A stretch of 64,000 nucleotides of DNA. It comes from Acanthococcus lagerstroemiae. Lineage: Eukaryota > Arthropoda > Insecta > Hemiptera > Eriococcidae. The stretch covers positions 620,001 to 684,000 of the forward strand of contig JAJSSI010000011.1 of assembly GCA_031841125.1 (NCBI GenBank). Direction: 5' to 3'. Below, one piece after another: positions 10,212 through 19,298 of the stretch (the first letter of the stretch is position 1; the number at the start of each line of letters is the position of its first letter). The notes beneath the pieces were generated by a model. It searched no databases and had not been told where the DNA came from. It saw nothing but the letters and a program-made list of their open reading frames with translations. The position numbers and the translations under genes were made by a program.

Positions 10212-11894
10212 TTATTTTCCCGAAAGAATTTGTTCGAGGATTCTCTGCGTGATCAGATAAGTAGGTTTCACGCCACTCAATCCTAAGCCTCCCGAGGCTA
10301 AGGTACTGCCGCTCTCGAGCGGATTGTCCGAGGCATAGTAAGCATAGCGCAATACAATATCTTCAGAGAGATGTCTGCGAATATTTACCGCAGATTGGAT
10401 GGCTTTTTGATAATGGGCGCCCTCCATTTCCAGACCCACGGCTCCCCAGCTCGAGTTCTTGAAATATTTCAATAAGTCTCTATTTTGCAAAGAGGTTCCT
10501 AATACGGTAACCATTAAACCTTCGCAAATTTCAAGACGAGCGCCTCTGAAATTATCACCCGAGAGGGCATTTTTTATCGGGTAATTATCTGCTGACCCTT
10601 CAAAAATGTGCGCGTCAGGCACCATGATATCTCCCTTTTTCCCGTCCAATATACCTGCCTTGCCCATGATAGAAATAGATTTGACATTCATTTTATATAA
10701 TTGCTTTTCGTCCTTATAAGGCTTTAACAGCTCATCCATTACCTCATAGGCTTGCTCACCAAAGGCATAGTCCATAACGATAAGCAGATCTTTTTGATGA
10801 GGTTTTTCTATCGATTCAAAGACAGTTTCTGAGAGATCAACTTTTTTTAGATCGATGATTTGAACATTGATATTGGCTCCGGAGTGGTCATCGATCATAA
10901 GTGTGCCGTTCGCTCTTGCATATTCTGAAACGATTTCGCGCAGGTTATGACTTCCCGGTTGACTAAGCTTTTTGTAGATTTCCAGATCATTTTTGCCTTC
11001 GAAATCTTTTCCCAGAGCTTTGCGAACGTAAAGGCTGTTAAGCACTCCATGCATATTGGCGCTTATAATATGCAATCCTCTTGATAGTTGTTGTTTTTTT
11101 CTAAGTGTCTTTTTAATGTTATGCGCCCATGTTTCACCGTAAAAATGATGCCCAATGCGCTCGCGAAGCGTAGGGCTGAATGAAATCACCCGCTTTTCAC
11201 CGCGCAGTAGTTCATCTATGCTAAGTTGCCCTAAATGATAGATGATTTTAAAAAATTGTTTTTTATCGTGATCTTTAGAAAAATGTGCTTCCGCCTCCAG
11301 GGTTTCTTGAAAAGTGCGCCCAAGTAAGGTAGATAGATGAATGAGACCTATTTTGCGCTCCCGTGCAGTCAGCATTTCATCGCTTAAGACGATGTGTTCA
11401 AGGAATTTCCACTCGCGAGAGACCTTTTTAGTACTTTTCGTATAAGCTTTATTCATGATTTTCTGCCCTTCGATAAATAAAAAAGTTAAGTGCGTGAGCA
11501 GGTCATATACCTCTGAGCGACCACGAGTAATTTCAATATTCATCTGATAATCATCAATGCGGTAGCAATTCCTGTGCCTTTTGGGTGGTATGATGGTCTG
11601 GAAATTCGCTCGCAAATAGCCCTCGTCTGTGGTTAAATGAATATAGCGACAGCCTTCTATGCCCTTGGGCAATCGGTCCATAATATAAATCAGTCCCTTG
11701 AGTTCTACTTTTTCTTTATCGACCATATCTCCATAGATTTCAGGTCGCAACAATAGTAAAAGCTCTTTTAGCGTTTGCCCTGACGCGCCATTAGGTTTAT
11801 AAGCACCTCTGTTGAAAAGATAGCGCATGGTCACCTGCAAGCGTTCAATGGCGTTGCTTGATTGTTTGGCTTTGGAAAGAGATTGTTCGGGCAT
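10212..11894 (-). CDS. DUF6909-type protein with nucleoside-phosphorylase-like C-terminus
   Basis: This 560-residue protein has a long N-terminal part I associate with the DUF6909 family of Bacteroidota (MRYLFNRGAYKPNGASGQTL and YRIDDYQMNIEITRGRSEVY). The C-terminal half resembles the nucleoside phosphorylase/AMP nucleosidase superfamily: GIL-DGKKGDIMVPDAHIFEG at about 425-445 and GLEMEGAHYQKA at about 487-498, the usual substrate-binding Met-Glu signature. An enzymatic role on a purine nucleoside or nucleotide is an inference; the substrate is unknown. The frame is intact. It is the first gene before xth and has a TAnnTTTG box 19 bases upstream. Confidence 0.65.
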   Translation of the reverse strand: MPEQSLSKAKQSSNAIERLQVTMRYLFNRGAYKPNGASGQTLKELLLLLRPEIYGDMVDKEKVELKGLIYIMDRLPKGIEGCRYIHLTTDEGYLRANFQTIIPPKRHRNCYRIDDYQMNIEITRGRSEVYDLLTHLTFLFIEGQKIMNKAYTKSTKKVSREWKFLEHIVLSDEMLTARERKIGLIHLSTLLGRTFQETLEAEAHFSKDHDKKQFFKIIYHLGQLSIDELLRGEKRVISFSPTLRERIGHHFYGETWAHNIKKTLRKKQQLSRGLHIISANMHGVLNSLYVRKALGKDFEGKNDLEIYKKLSQPGSHNLREIVSEYARANGTLMIDDHSGANINVQIIDLKKVDLSETVFESIEKPHQKDLLIVMDYAFGEQAYEVMDELLKPYKDEKQLYKMNVKSISIMGKAGILDGKKGDIMVPDAHIFEGSADNYPIKNALSGDNFRGARLEICEGLMVTVLGTSLQNRDLLKYFKNSSWGAVGLEMEGAHYQKAIQSAVNIRRHLSEDIVLRYAYYASDNPLESGSTLASGGLGLSGVKPTYLITQRILEQILSGK

Positions 11895-11912
11895 GTTTTT
11901 ACCGATGTTTCA

Positions 11913-11920
11913 CAAATTTA
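11913..11920 (-). promoter_or_regulatory. Candidate -7 box for the DUF6909-xth unit
   Basis: TAAATTTG on the minus strand with 18 bases between it and the ATG at 11894. It shares the short divergent intergenic region with the rsmA box. Confidence 0.4.
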
Positions 11921-11956
11921 GTTTTTGTCATTCATTCTTTTACTTTCTTCTCTGTC

Positions 11957-11964
11957 TATATTTG
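11957..11964 (+). promoter_or_regulatory. Candidate -7 box for rsmA
   Basis: TATATTTG, an exact TAnnTTTG match, with 15 bases between it and the rsmA ATG. Confidence 0.4.
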
Positions 11965-11979
11965 TTCTGTTGAGTAAAT

Positions 11980-12741
11980 ATGTTAAAAATTCGTCCTAAA
12001 AAACATTTGGGTCAGCATTTTCTTACTGATCATAATATCGCCGAAAAAATTGTCAAAAGCCTTTCTTTTCGGGATTTTTCTTTTGTAGTGGAGGTAGGAC
12101 CAGGTATGGGGGTGCTTACGCGCTATCTTCTTAAGCATACCTCAAATCTTTTTTTAGTGGAACTCGATAGAGAAGCTGTAGATTGTCTTCGACAAGAGTT
12201 TCCCTCTTTACAGGAGTATATAGTGCAAGCGGATTTTTTAAAATGGAAACCCTTGTTTTCTTCTTTTGCCCTAATCGGTAATTTTCCTTATAATATTTCC
12301 TCACAAATCCTCTTTCGTGTTTTAGAATATCGCCATTCAATTCCTGAGTGCGTAGGTATGTTTCAAAAGGAAGTGGCCGAGCGTATAGCGGCTAAATGTG
12401 GCAGTAAAGTTTATGGCATTCTTTCGGTTTTAGTACAGACTTTTTATGAAGTTGACTATCTTTTTACAGTTAATGAGCAGGTCTTTTCACCGCTGCCGAA
12501 AGTAAAATCCGCGGCGATTCGTCTTCGCAGGAAATCTCATATGCCAAAGCTAGAGAAAGACCTTTTTTTTAAGCTTATTAAGAGCGCTTTCAATCAAAGA
12601 CGAAAAACGCTCCGTAATGCGCTTAAATCCTTGAAATTGTCGGATTCATTTTACAAAATGCCTATTCTTGATCAGAGAGCGGAGCAACTCTCCGTAGAAG
12701 AATTTATTGAACTGAGCCGAAAAATAGAATTTATTAAATAA
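11980..12741 (+). CDS. rsmA: 16S rRNA adenine(1518/1519) dimethyltransferase
   Basis: RsmA (KsgA) dimethylates two adjacent adenines in helix 45 of 16S rRNA during 30S maturation. The 253 residues open IRPKKHLGQHFLTDHNIAEK, the family signature. The SAM-binding motif VEVGPGMGVLTRYLL is at about 37-51, and the catalytic NFPYNISSQILFRV is at about 105-118. The C-terminal RNA-binding domain includes SAFNQRRKTLRNAL. Length and start are normal and the frame is intact. folD follows on the same strand after 59 bases with its own promoter-like box. Confidence 0.97.
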   Translation: MLKIRPKKHLGQHFLTDHNIAEKIVKSLSFRDFSFVVEVGPGMGVLTRYLLKHTSNLFLVELDREAVDCLRQEFPSLQEYIVQADFLKWKPLFSSFALIGNFPYNISSQILFRVLEYRHSIPECVGMFQKEVAERIAAKCGSKVYGILSVLVQTFYEVDYLFTVNEQVFSPLPKVKSAAIRLRRKSHMPKLEKDLFFKLIKSAFNQRRKTLRNALKSLKLSDSFYKMPILDQRAEQLSVEEFIELSRKIEFIK

Positions 12742-12769
12742 GACTTTTTTTAAAGAAATAAACTCTCTG

Positions 12770-12777
12770 TACCTTTG
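12770..12777 (+). promoter_or_regulatory. Candidate -7 box for folD-queE
   Basis: TACCTTTG, an exact TAnnTTTG match, 23 bases before the folD ATG. A T-rich run about 19 bases upstream could serve as a weak -33 element. Confidence 0.42.
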
Positions 12778-12800
12778 CCACTGTAAAGACCCTCTTGTAC

Positions 12801-13682
12801 ATGACACAGCTTCTCGATGGGAACGCCTTAGCCCATGAGCTTCGCAAGGAAATCACCACTCAAGTGAATCAACTCAAGAAAGCAGGCTATGATGCTCCGC
12901 ATTTGGCGGCGGTTTTAGTGGGTGAGGATCCAGCCAGCCAGACCTATGTTCGCAATAAGGTAAAAGATTGTCAAAACGTAGGCTTTCGCTCCTCGCTAGA
13001 GCAATTACCTCGCCGTGCTTCCCGGGAGCAGCTCCTGGCGTTGATTCATCGACTTAATCGTGATGCTTCGGTAGATGGTTTTATCGTGCAGCTACCCTTA
13101 CCCCCTCATATCGATGCGCAAGAAATAATACTGGCTATTCATCCGGATAAGGATGTGGATGGTTTTCATCCGATGAACGTGGGAAAGATGGCGCTTGATA
13201 TAGAAACTTTTCTTCCTGCCACTCCTTCCGGAATTCTTAGCTTGCTTGAGCGATATTTGATTGACACACAGGGCAAACATACGGTTATCATCGGACGAAG
13301 CACCATTGTAGGAAAACCCATGAGCATTCTTATGGCCCGCAAAGCCGCTCCTGGAAACAGTACGGTTACGCTTACCCATAGCTTTACCCCTGATGTTGCA
13401 AAATTTACACGTCAGGCCGATATCGTTATCACCGCTTTAGGTGTTCCGGGATTTTTGAAAGCCAATATGATTCAAGAGAATGCTATAGTGATTGATGTAG
13501 GAATTACTCGCGTGAAGGATAACTCTTCATCTAGAGGCTATCGTTTGGCGGGGGATGTTGATTTTGAAAGCGTGTACGGTAAGGCTTCTTATCTGACCCC
13601 GGTGCCGGGAGGAATAGGTCCTTTGACACGCGCGATGCTTCTAAAAAATACTCTTTGGGCTCTAAAGAGAAGGAAATCTTGA
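12801..13682 (+). CDS. folD: Methylenetetrahydrofolate dehydrogenase/cyclohydrolase
   Basis: FolD interconverts 5,10-methylene-, methenyl- and 10-formyl-tetrahydrofolate with NADP, feeding purine and formyl-Met synthesis. I chose the ATG at 12801 (MTQLLDGNALAHELR) over a TTG two codons earlier because it matches family length, giving 293 residues. Visible motifs are YVRNKVKDCQNVGF with the catalytic Lys, DGFIVQLPLPPHID, the Rossmann motif VIIGRSTIVGKPMSILM and the terminal TPVPGGIGPLTRAMLLKNT. The stop overlaps the probable queE TTG start by four bases, so the two are translationally coupled. Confidence 0.96.
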   Translation: MTQLLDGNALAHELRKEITTQVNQLKKAGYDAPHLAAVLVGEDPASQTYVRNKVKDCQNVGFRSSLEQLPRRASREQLLALIHRLNRDASVDGFIVQLPLPPHIDAQEIILAIHPDKDVDGFHPMNVGKMALDIETFLPATPSGILSLLERYLIDTQGKHTVIIGRSTIVGKPMSILMARKAAPGNSTVTLTHSFTPDVAKFTRQADIVITALGVPGFLKANMIQENAIVIDVGITRVKDNSSSRGYRLAGDVDFESVYGKASYLTPVPGGIGPLTRAMLLKNTLWALKRRKS

Positions 13683-14323
13683 ATACAATTTTTAAGAAGC
13701 AGCTAAAAAGCCCTGAAAAAACCACCATAGGCAGATTACCTGTTATGGAGATTTTTTATTCTCTGCAAGGTGAGGGGATTTATGCCGGAAGCGCTGCTTG
13801 TTTTATTCGTTTAGGCGGCTGTGATGTGGGATGTCACTGGTGTGATGTTAAGGAAAGCTGGGCGGCTGAAAAATATGCTTTTCTTTCTCCGCAGGATATC
13901 CTTGCACGCCTGCCCTCCCATGCACGTCTAATCGTCATCACCGGAGGGGAGCCTCTGATGTGGGACTTGAAATTTTTAACGCATCTTTTGAAGGAGAAAG
14001 AGTATCGTCTTCACATAGAGACTTCCGGGGCCTATCCTTTAAGTGGTATTTTTGACTGGATCTGCCTATCGCCTAAGAAAAAAAAACTTCCCCTTCCACA
14101 TATTTATTCAAAAGCCCATGAATTGAAGATCGTCATTCATAACCAGCACGATTTTATCTTTGCTGAAGATCAGTCCGCTCGTGTGGGTAATGATTGTTTA
14201 CTTTTATTGCAACCCGAGTGGAGCCGTTCGCAGGAGATACTTCCGCAGATTATTGAATATATCAAGAAACATCCGCGCTGGCGGATGTCTTTACAGACTC
14301 ATAAATTTATGGGAATCAACTGA
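13679..14323 (+). CDS. queE: 7-carboxy-7-deazaguanine synthase
   Basis: QueE is a radical-SAM enzyme that turns carboxytetrahydropterin into 7-carboxy-7-deazaguanine, the second committed step to queuosine. The cluster ligands are in GGCDVGCHWCDVKESW (CX3CX2C). MEIFYSLQGEGIYAGSAACF binds substrate and SAM, and ITGGEPLMWDL is the glycine-rich SAM motif. The start is uncertain: TTG at 13679 overlaps the folD stop in the manner of coupled genes, and the ATG at 13745 would start right at the first motif. The end LQTHKFMGIN is typical of Bacteroidota QueE. QueD, the preceding enzyme, is intact at 44953-45372. Confidence 0.93.
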   Translation: MNTIFKKQLKSPEKTTIGRLPVMEIFYSLQGEGIYAGSAACFIRLGGCDVGCHWCDVKESWAAEKYAFLSPQDILARLPSHARLIVITGGEPLMWDLKFLTHLLKEKEYRLHIETSGAYPLSGIFDWICLSPKKKKLPLPHIYSKAHELKIVIHNQHDFIFAEDQSARVGNDCLLLLQPEWSRSQEILPQIIEYIKKHPRWRMSLQTHKFMGIN

Positions 14324-14346
14324 CGAAGAAATACTTGATTTTTATA

Positions 14347-14967
14347 TTAATGACACTTATCCCGCTCTTTGAGAATTTCCACTACTTCTTTAAGGCTATA
14401 ATTCTTGGCTTGCAGTAAGATCAGGTAATGAAACAATAGATCCGCCGCTTCGTTTAAGAAAAGTTTTTTATTTTCATCTTTGGATTCTATGATGAGCTCG
14501 ACAGCTTCTTCTCCGACTTTTTGCGCGATCTTATTTATTCCTTTCTCAAAGAGTTTGCTAATATAAGAGCATTCAGGTTTTTGCTTTCTTCGATGAGATA
14601 TAACTTCTTCAAGTTGGCTTAGAAACCCATAAGTTTCTTCATTGTCTTCACTCCAGCAGCTATCGGCGCCGGTATGACAAGTAGGTCCTAGCGGCTGGGC
14701 TTTAATCAATAGGGCATCTTTATCACAATCGATTCGTATTTCACGAACTATCAGATAATGTCCGCTTTTCTCGCCCTTGGTCCAAAGCCTTCTTTTAGAT
14801 CGGCTGTAAAAAGTTACGCGAAAACTTCGCAACGTTTCTTGATAAGCGGCTTTGTCCATATAGCCTAGCATAAGCACTTTTGAGGTATGTTTATCCTGAA
14901 TAATCGCCGGCATAAGCCTCTCAGGAAATTTTTGAAAATGGATGGACTCTATGGAAGGTACTATCAT
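14347..14967 (-). CDS. hisI: Phosphoribosyl-AMP cyclohydrolase / phosphoribosyl-ATP pyrophosphatase
   Basis: Bifunctional HisIE carries out steps 2 and 3 of histidine synthesis. The ATG at 14967 overlaps the hisF stop as ATGA; an ATG three codons upstream is less likely. The N-terminal cyclohydrolase has [35 protein letters not shown] and the zinc-binding DCDKDALL with the later Cys pair in [12 protein letters not shown]. The C-terminal pyrophosphatase contains [14 protein letters not shown] and [15 protein letters not shown]. About 206 residues is normal for the fused form. It is the last gene of the his operon and converges on queE with a 23-base gap. Confidence 0.96.
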   Translation of the reverse strand: MIVPSIESIHFQKFPERLMPAIIQDKHTSKVLMLGYMDKAAYQETLRSFRVTFYSRSKRRLWTKGEKSGHYLIVREIRIDCDKDALLIKAQPLGPTCHTGADSCWSEDNEETYGFLSQLEEVISHRRKQKPECSYISKLFEKGINKIAQKVGEEAVELIIESKDENKKLFLNEAADLLFHYLILLQAKNYSLKEVVEILKERDKCH

Positions 14968-15737
14968 TTTGTACAAGCTTTAGCAGGGCGAATGGCAATA
15001 CCTTGTCGGCTTAGGTATTGTTTTAAGGTTGGAATTTCAATTTGTTTATAATGGAAAACACTGGCCGCCAAGGCTGCATCGGCCTTAGCTTTTTGAAAAA
15101 CATTATAAAAATCCTCTACTTTGCCCGCTCCTCCGGAAGCAATGATAGGTACGGAGAGTTTTTCAGAGAACTCGCGGGTAATATCCAAGGCGAATCCTTT
15201 CTTGGTACCATCTTGGTTCATGGAAGTTAAGAGAATCTCTCCAATACCGCGATCGATAGCCTCTCGAGCCCAATCCATTGCCTTTTTTGTGGTTTTCAGG
15301 CGACCACCATTGAGGTAAACCCACCATTCCTCCTCTTCATACTGTGTGTCTATAGCCAAAACCACGCATTGACTTCCAAAGCGCTGGACGAGCTCATCGA
15401 GCAATTGAGGTCTTTGGAAAGCGTAAGTGTTGAGGGATATTTTATCTGCTCCTGCGCTCAGGAGAATTTCTACATCCCTTATCGATCCGATGCCTCCTCC
15501 GATAGTAAAGGGAATATAAAGTTCTCGCGCGATTTCTTTAACTAATGGCGCTAGCGTTTTTCGTCTTTCCTCTGTGGCGCTGATATCGAGAAAAACCAGT
15601 TCATCTGCGCCTTCCCGGGCATATCGCGCAGCGAGTTCTACTGGATCTCCAGCATCTTGGAGTTGTTTAAAGCAGATACCTTTAACGGTTCTTCCGTCTT
15701 TGATGTCCAGGCAGGGAATAATACGTTTGGTAAGCAT
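14964..15737 (-). CDS. hisF: Imidazole glycerol phosphate synthase, cyclase subunit
   Basis: HisF is the TIM-barrel synthase that uses ammonia from HisH to make imidazole glycerol phosphate and AICAR. The 257 residues start [20 protein letters not shown] with catalytic Asp11; the second catalytic Asp130 lies in [15 protein letters not shown]. Phosphate-binding loops TIGGGIGS and [13 protein letters not shown] are clear. The stop overlaps hisI by four bases and the start is three bases from the hisA stop. Confidence 0.97.
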   Translation of the reverse strand: MLTKRIIPCLDIKDGRTVKGICFKQLQDAGDPVELAARYAREGADELVFLDISATEERRKTLAPLVKEIARELYIPFTIGGGIGSIRDVEILLSAGADKISLNTYAFQRPQLLDELVQRFGSQCVVLAIDTQYEEEEWWVYLNGGRLKTTKKAMDWAREAIDRGIGEILLTSMNQDGTKKGFALDITREFSEKLSVPIIASGGAGKVEDFYNVFQKAKADAALAASVFHYKQIEIPTLKQYLSRQGIAIRPAKACTK

Positions 15738-15740
15738 TTA

Positions 15741-16478
15741 TCAGGGATTTGTAAAATTTTTCAGCTCCGAGAGTTGAATTTTATTCTCGTATAGCGCTTT
15801 GCCGATAATTGCTCCTTGACAACCCAGAGCTTGCAATTCTTTCAAATCTTTTAGTTGATTTACGCCACCGCTGGCGATTAATTTTAGATGGGGAAATTTC
15901 TGAATAATTTTTCGGTAGAGATTTACGGAAGGGCCTGATAAGAGACCGTCTTTGGCGATATCAGTGCAAAAAATTTGTTCCACGCCTTCAGCTATTTTTT
16001 TTTCGATAAACTCCCATATCGAAATCTCGGTGACTTGCTTCCAGCCATGTATCAGAATTTTCTCATCTTTTACATCAGCACCCAGGAGGATTTTTTCGCT
16101 ACCATAGCGCCCGATCCAGTTTTTAAACAACTCGGGCTTTTTTATGGCGATACTGCCTATAGTAGCCATGTGGGCTCCACTTTCAAAGACAGCTTTTAGG
16201 TCTTGATCGCTCTGAATGCCTCCTCCGAAGTCAATGAGCAATCGCGTATGAGTAGCCAATTGCTCTAAGATATTCCAATGAATAAGCTTGCCGTTTTTAG
16301 CTCCATCGAGATCCACCAGGTGCAATCGTGAAACACCGGCCTTTTCAAAGCGCAACGCTACTTCCAGCGGATGATGGCTGTATATTTTTTTTTGGGCATA
16401 GTCTCCCTGGGTAAGACGTACGCATTTCCCATCGATAAGATCTATAGCCGGTATGATTTGCATGTTCTGAAGTTTCAT
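15741..16478 (-). CDS. hisA: ProFAR isomerase
   Basis: HisA opens the aminoaldose ring of ProFAR to PRFAR (step 4). The 245-residue TIM barrel has the catalytic Asp in IIPAIDLIDGKCVRLTQGDY (about 13), a second acid in LLGADVKD, and the phosphate loops IDFGGGIQSDQDLK and LIASGGVNQLKDL. A second Met at residue 6 could also be the start. It overlaps the hisH stop by four bases. Confidence 0.96.
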   Translation of the reverse strand: MKLQNMQIIPAIDLIDGKCVRLTQGDYAQKKIYSHHPLEVALRFEKAGVSRLHLVDLDGAKNGKLIHWNILEQLATHTRLLIDFGGGIQSDQDLKAVFESGAHMATIGSIAIKKPELFKNWIGRYGSEKILLGADVKDEKILIHGWKQVTEISIWEFIEKKIAEGVEQIFCTDIAKDGLLSGPSVNLYRKIIQKFPHLKLIASGGVNQLKDLKELQALGCQGAIIGKALYENKIQLSELKNFTNP

Positions 16479-17068
16479 AATTTGAGAAAGCTATGAATAA
16501 TTCTTTGTCCTTGCTTTCCTGATTTTTCCGGATGAAACTGCAAGGCGTAAAAATTATCTTTCTGCAGAGCTGCGCTGTAGGGCAAAAAATAGTCTACCGA
16601 GGCAACGGTGTGTAAGCTTAACGGCACATAATAGCTGTGTAAGAAATATTGATAAGTGTCTTTTTCTATCCCTTTAAAAAGTACTCCCTGGGTATTGAAA
16701 AGTTTGTTCCATCCCATATGCGGCACTTTAAGCATGGAATCATCAGGGGGAACAAATTTTTTTACCAGTAGATCAAAAATTCCCAAACAAGGGGTGTTGT
16801 TTTCTTCCGAGTAAAGGCAAAGAAGCTGCATGCCCAGGCAGATACCTAAAACAGGTTGTTTCAAATTGGGAATCAGTTGATCAAGTCCTGTTTTACGAAA
16901 ATGTTCCATGGCAGATCTTGCTTCGCCTACCCCTGGAATAATCACCTTATCAGCACTTTGAACAGCTTCTTTTTGATCGCTAATAATCGCTTGTATTCCA
17001 ATACGTTCAAGGGAAAATAATATCGACTGTACGTTCCCCGCAGGATATTTTACAATAACGATCTTCAT
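16475..17068 (-). CDS. hisH: Imidazole glycerol phosphate synthase, glutamine amidotransferase subunit
   Basis: HisH hydrolyses glutamine and channels ammonia into HisF. The nucleophile Cys77 is in [12 protein letters not shown] and the His-Glu of the triad is in FHPEKSG (His179, Glu181). The 197 residues are of normal length. Both ends overlap their neighbours by four bases, as through most of this operon. Confidence 0.96.
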   Translation of the reverse strand: MKIVIVKYPAGNVQSILFSLERIGIQAIISDQKEAVQSADKVIIPGVGEARSAMEHFRKTGLDQLIPNLKQPVLGICLGMQLLCLYSEENNTPCLGIFDLLVKKFVPPDDSMLKVPHMGWNKLFNTQGVLFKGIEKDTYQYFLHSYYVPLSLHTVASVDYFLPYSAALQKDNFYALQFHPEKSGKQGQRIIHSFLKL

Positions 17069-18204
17069 AGTTTTCCTTTAGTAGTGGGCAATTGATCATT
17101 ATAAGGATCACGGCACGCGGCCATTTTAAGGCTGCGAGCGAAAGCCTTAAATACAGACTCTATTTTGTGATGTTCATTTGTGCCCTCGGCCCATATATTG
17201 ATATTACACTCGCCTGCATCTGCAAAAGATTTGAAGAAATGCGAAAACATCTCTGTCGGAACATCTCCTATTTTCTCGCGATAAAAATCAACCTTCCATA
17301 CCAGCTGGCTTCTTCCTCCCAAATCCAATGCTACTTGCGCCAAAGCATCATCCATAGGCAAAAGGAAGCCATAGCGCGCTATGCCCCGTTTGTCTCCTAG
17401 CGCTTTTGTAAAAGCTTCACCAAGCGCTATGCCCGTATCTTCAATGGTGTGGTGTTCATCGACAGATAAATCCCCTTGTGCCTTGATACAGAGGTCTAGT
17501 CCTCCATGGCGACTGATCTGCTCGAGCATATGATCGAAAAAAAACAATCCTGTATGGATATCAGATATTCCTATGCCGTCGAGTTGAAGCTCGATTTGTA
17601 TATCTGTTTCCCGAGTATGACGTCTATGTTGGCAGCGGCGAAGACCAAATTTGAGATATTCATAAATTTTCTTCCAGTGAACGGTCTCTAAAGCGATGAA
17701 AGTTTTGAGCTGCTCTGCGGTGCTTGTAGTCTCCTGTTGCCCAAGGGCATTGCCCTGGTTTAGCCATATGGCTTTGCATCCTATATTTTTGGCTAAAAGC
17801 ACATCGGTAATTCTATCCCCGATGACAAAGGAATGAGCGAGATCATAAGCTGGTGAAAAATAAACCGAAAGCATTCCTATGCCCGGTTTACGTGTAGGGG
17901 TATTATCTTTGGCAAAGCTGCGGTCTATGTGAACGGCTGAAAAATGAACCCCTTCTCCCTTAAAAGTTTGCATAATATGTTCATGAGCTACCATAAAGCG
18001 ATCTTCGGGAAAGATTTCTGTTCCCAAACCATCTTGATTGGTCACCATTACCAATTCATAATCCAGCTCAGCGGCGATACGTGCCATATAAGAAAACGCC
18101 CCGGGGTAGAAGATAACTTTATCGAGTGAATCGATCTGATATTTCGGGGGAATTTCCTTAATTAAGGTGCCATCTCTATCGATGAACAAGAGCTTTTTTT
18201 TCAT
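17065..18204 (-). CDS. hisB: Histidinol-phosphatase / imidazoleglycerol-phosphate dehydratase
   Basis: The bifunctional HisB performs steps 6 and 8. The N-terminal HAD phosphatase has [16 protein letters not shown] with the nucleophile Asp9 and acid Asp11, then TRKPGIGML and [17 protein letters not shown]. The enterobacterial zinc-loop cysteines are absent here. The dehydratase begins at about residue 190 with the metal-binding blocks [24 protein letters not shown] and [24 protein letters not shown] sequence. The 379 residues are normal for the fused enzyme. It overlaps hisC and hisH by four bases each. Confidence 0.96.
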   Translation of the reverse strand: MKKKLLFIDRDGTLIKEIPPKYQIDSLDKVIFYPGAFSYMARIAAELDYELVMVTNQDGLGTEIFPEDRFMVAHEHIMQTFKGEGVHFSAVHIDRSFAKDNTPTRKPGIGMLSVYFSPAYDLAHSFVIGDRITDVLLAKNIGCKAIWLNQGNALGQQETTSTAEQLKTFIALETVHWKKIYEYLKFGLRRCQHRRHTRETDIQIELQLDGIGISDIHTGLFFFDHMLEQISRHGGLDLCIKAQGDLSVDEHHTIEDTGIALGEAFTKALGDKRGIARYGFLLPMDDALAQVALDLGGRSQLVWKVDFYREKIGDVPTEMFSHFFKSFADAGECNINIWAEGTNEHHKIESVFKAFARSLKMAACRDPYNDQLPTTKGKL

Positions 18205-19298
18205 GATTTCTGATAATTTTCAAGAGCTTCTATGAGCAATTGATTTTCTTTATGGGTACCTACGGTAATACGTAAACATCCCTCACAAAGTGCCTCTGCT
18301 GAACGGTCTCTCGGGATAATGCCTTTTTGAATTAAATAACCGTAAATCTTCTTCGGAGCTTTGGTTTTGACAAGCAAAAAATTGGCTGAACTGGGGTATA
18401 TTTTTTCAATGATATCAGGAAATTTTAAAAACGAACGGCTTAAAAAATTTCTTTCTTTTTGCAGGGCCTGGATTTTTTGATCTACCGAATATTTTGCTTC
18501 AAGAGCTTTCAGCGCTAACTCTTGCGTAGAGCCGCTGATGTTATAAGGTGGTTTTACCTTGTTTATCCATTGGATGATGGTTTCATCCGCAAAGGCCATA
18601 CCTACTCGCAAAGCAGCCAATCCCCAAGCTTTAGAAAGGGTTTGCATCACGACAAGATTCGGATGATCACCCAACATATTACTAAAGGAAGGCTGCTTAG
18701 AAAAATCGCCGTAGGCTTCATCGATAATCACAATCCCGGGAAAATGCCCTAAAATCTCTTTAATGTCTGCTCTGGCAAAATCATTTCCCGTGGGATTATT
18801 CGGCGAGCATATAAAAATTAAACGACTGTACTTATCAATGCCCGCCAATATAGAAGGAATATCCAATTGAAAATTCCCTTGAAGTGGTATACGTTTTATC
18901 TCCACATTGTTAATTTTTGCACAAACTTCATATATTCCATAAGTGGGAGGACATATAATGACATGGTCTTTGCCGGGTCTGCAAAAGATTCGGTAGAGTA
19001 AGTCAATCACCTCGTCACTGCCATTTCCCAGGAAGATTTGTTTTGAAGGAAGGTCTTTAAGAGTGCTTATTTTTTCTTTGAGCTTTTTCTGAAGAGGATC
19101 TGGATAACGATGATAATTGTGCCCCAGAGGGCCTCTATAGGCATTCTCGTTGGCATCGAGGTAGATGGAGCCTATTCCTGTGAATTCTTCTCTTGCGGAA
19201 CTATAAGATTTTAGGACGCGAATATTTTTACGCACAAGTCTTTCAATATTAAAATCCCTGATAGATTCTTTTTGTCTGTTCGATTCTAAAGATTTCAT
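18201..19298 (-). CDS. hisC: Histidinol-phosphate aminotransferase
   Basis: HisC is a PLP fold-type I transaminase for step 7. The PLP Lys223 is in [16 protein letters not shown]. Other landmarks are [40 protein letters not shown] and [11 protein letters not shown]. The 365 residues include an N-terminal extension of about 20. It could be trimmed, but the ATG overlaps the hisD stop by four bases, which supports this start. Confidence 0.96.
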   Translation of the reverse strand: MKSLESNRQKESIRDFNIERLVRKNIRVLKSYSSAREEFTGIGSIYLDANENAYRGPLGHNYHRYPDPLQKKLKEKISTLKDLPSKQIFLGNGSDEVIDLLYRIFCRPGKDHVIICPPTYGIYEVCAKINNVEIKRIPLQGNFQLDIPSILAGIDKYSRLIFICSPNNPTGNDFARADIKEILGHFPGIVIIDEAYGDFSKQPSFSNMLGDHPNLVVMQTLSKAWGLAALRVGMAFADETIIQWINKVKPPYNISGSTQELALKALEAKYSVDQKIQALQKERNFLSRSFLKFPDIIEKIYPSSANFLLVKTKAPKKIYGYLIQKGIIPRDRSAEALCEGCLRITVGTHKENQLLIEALENYQKS

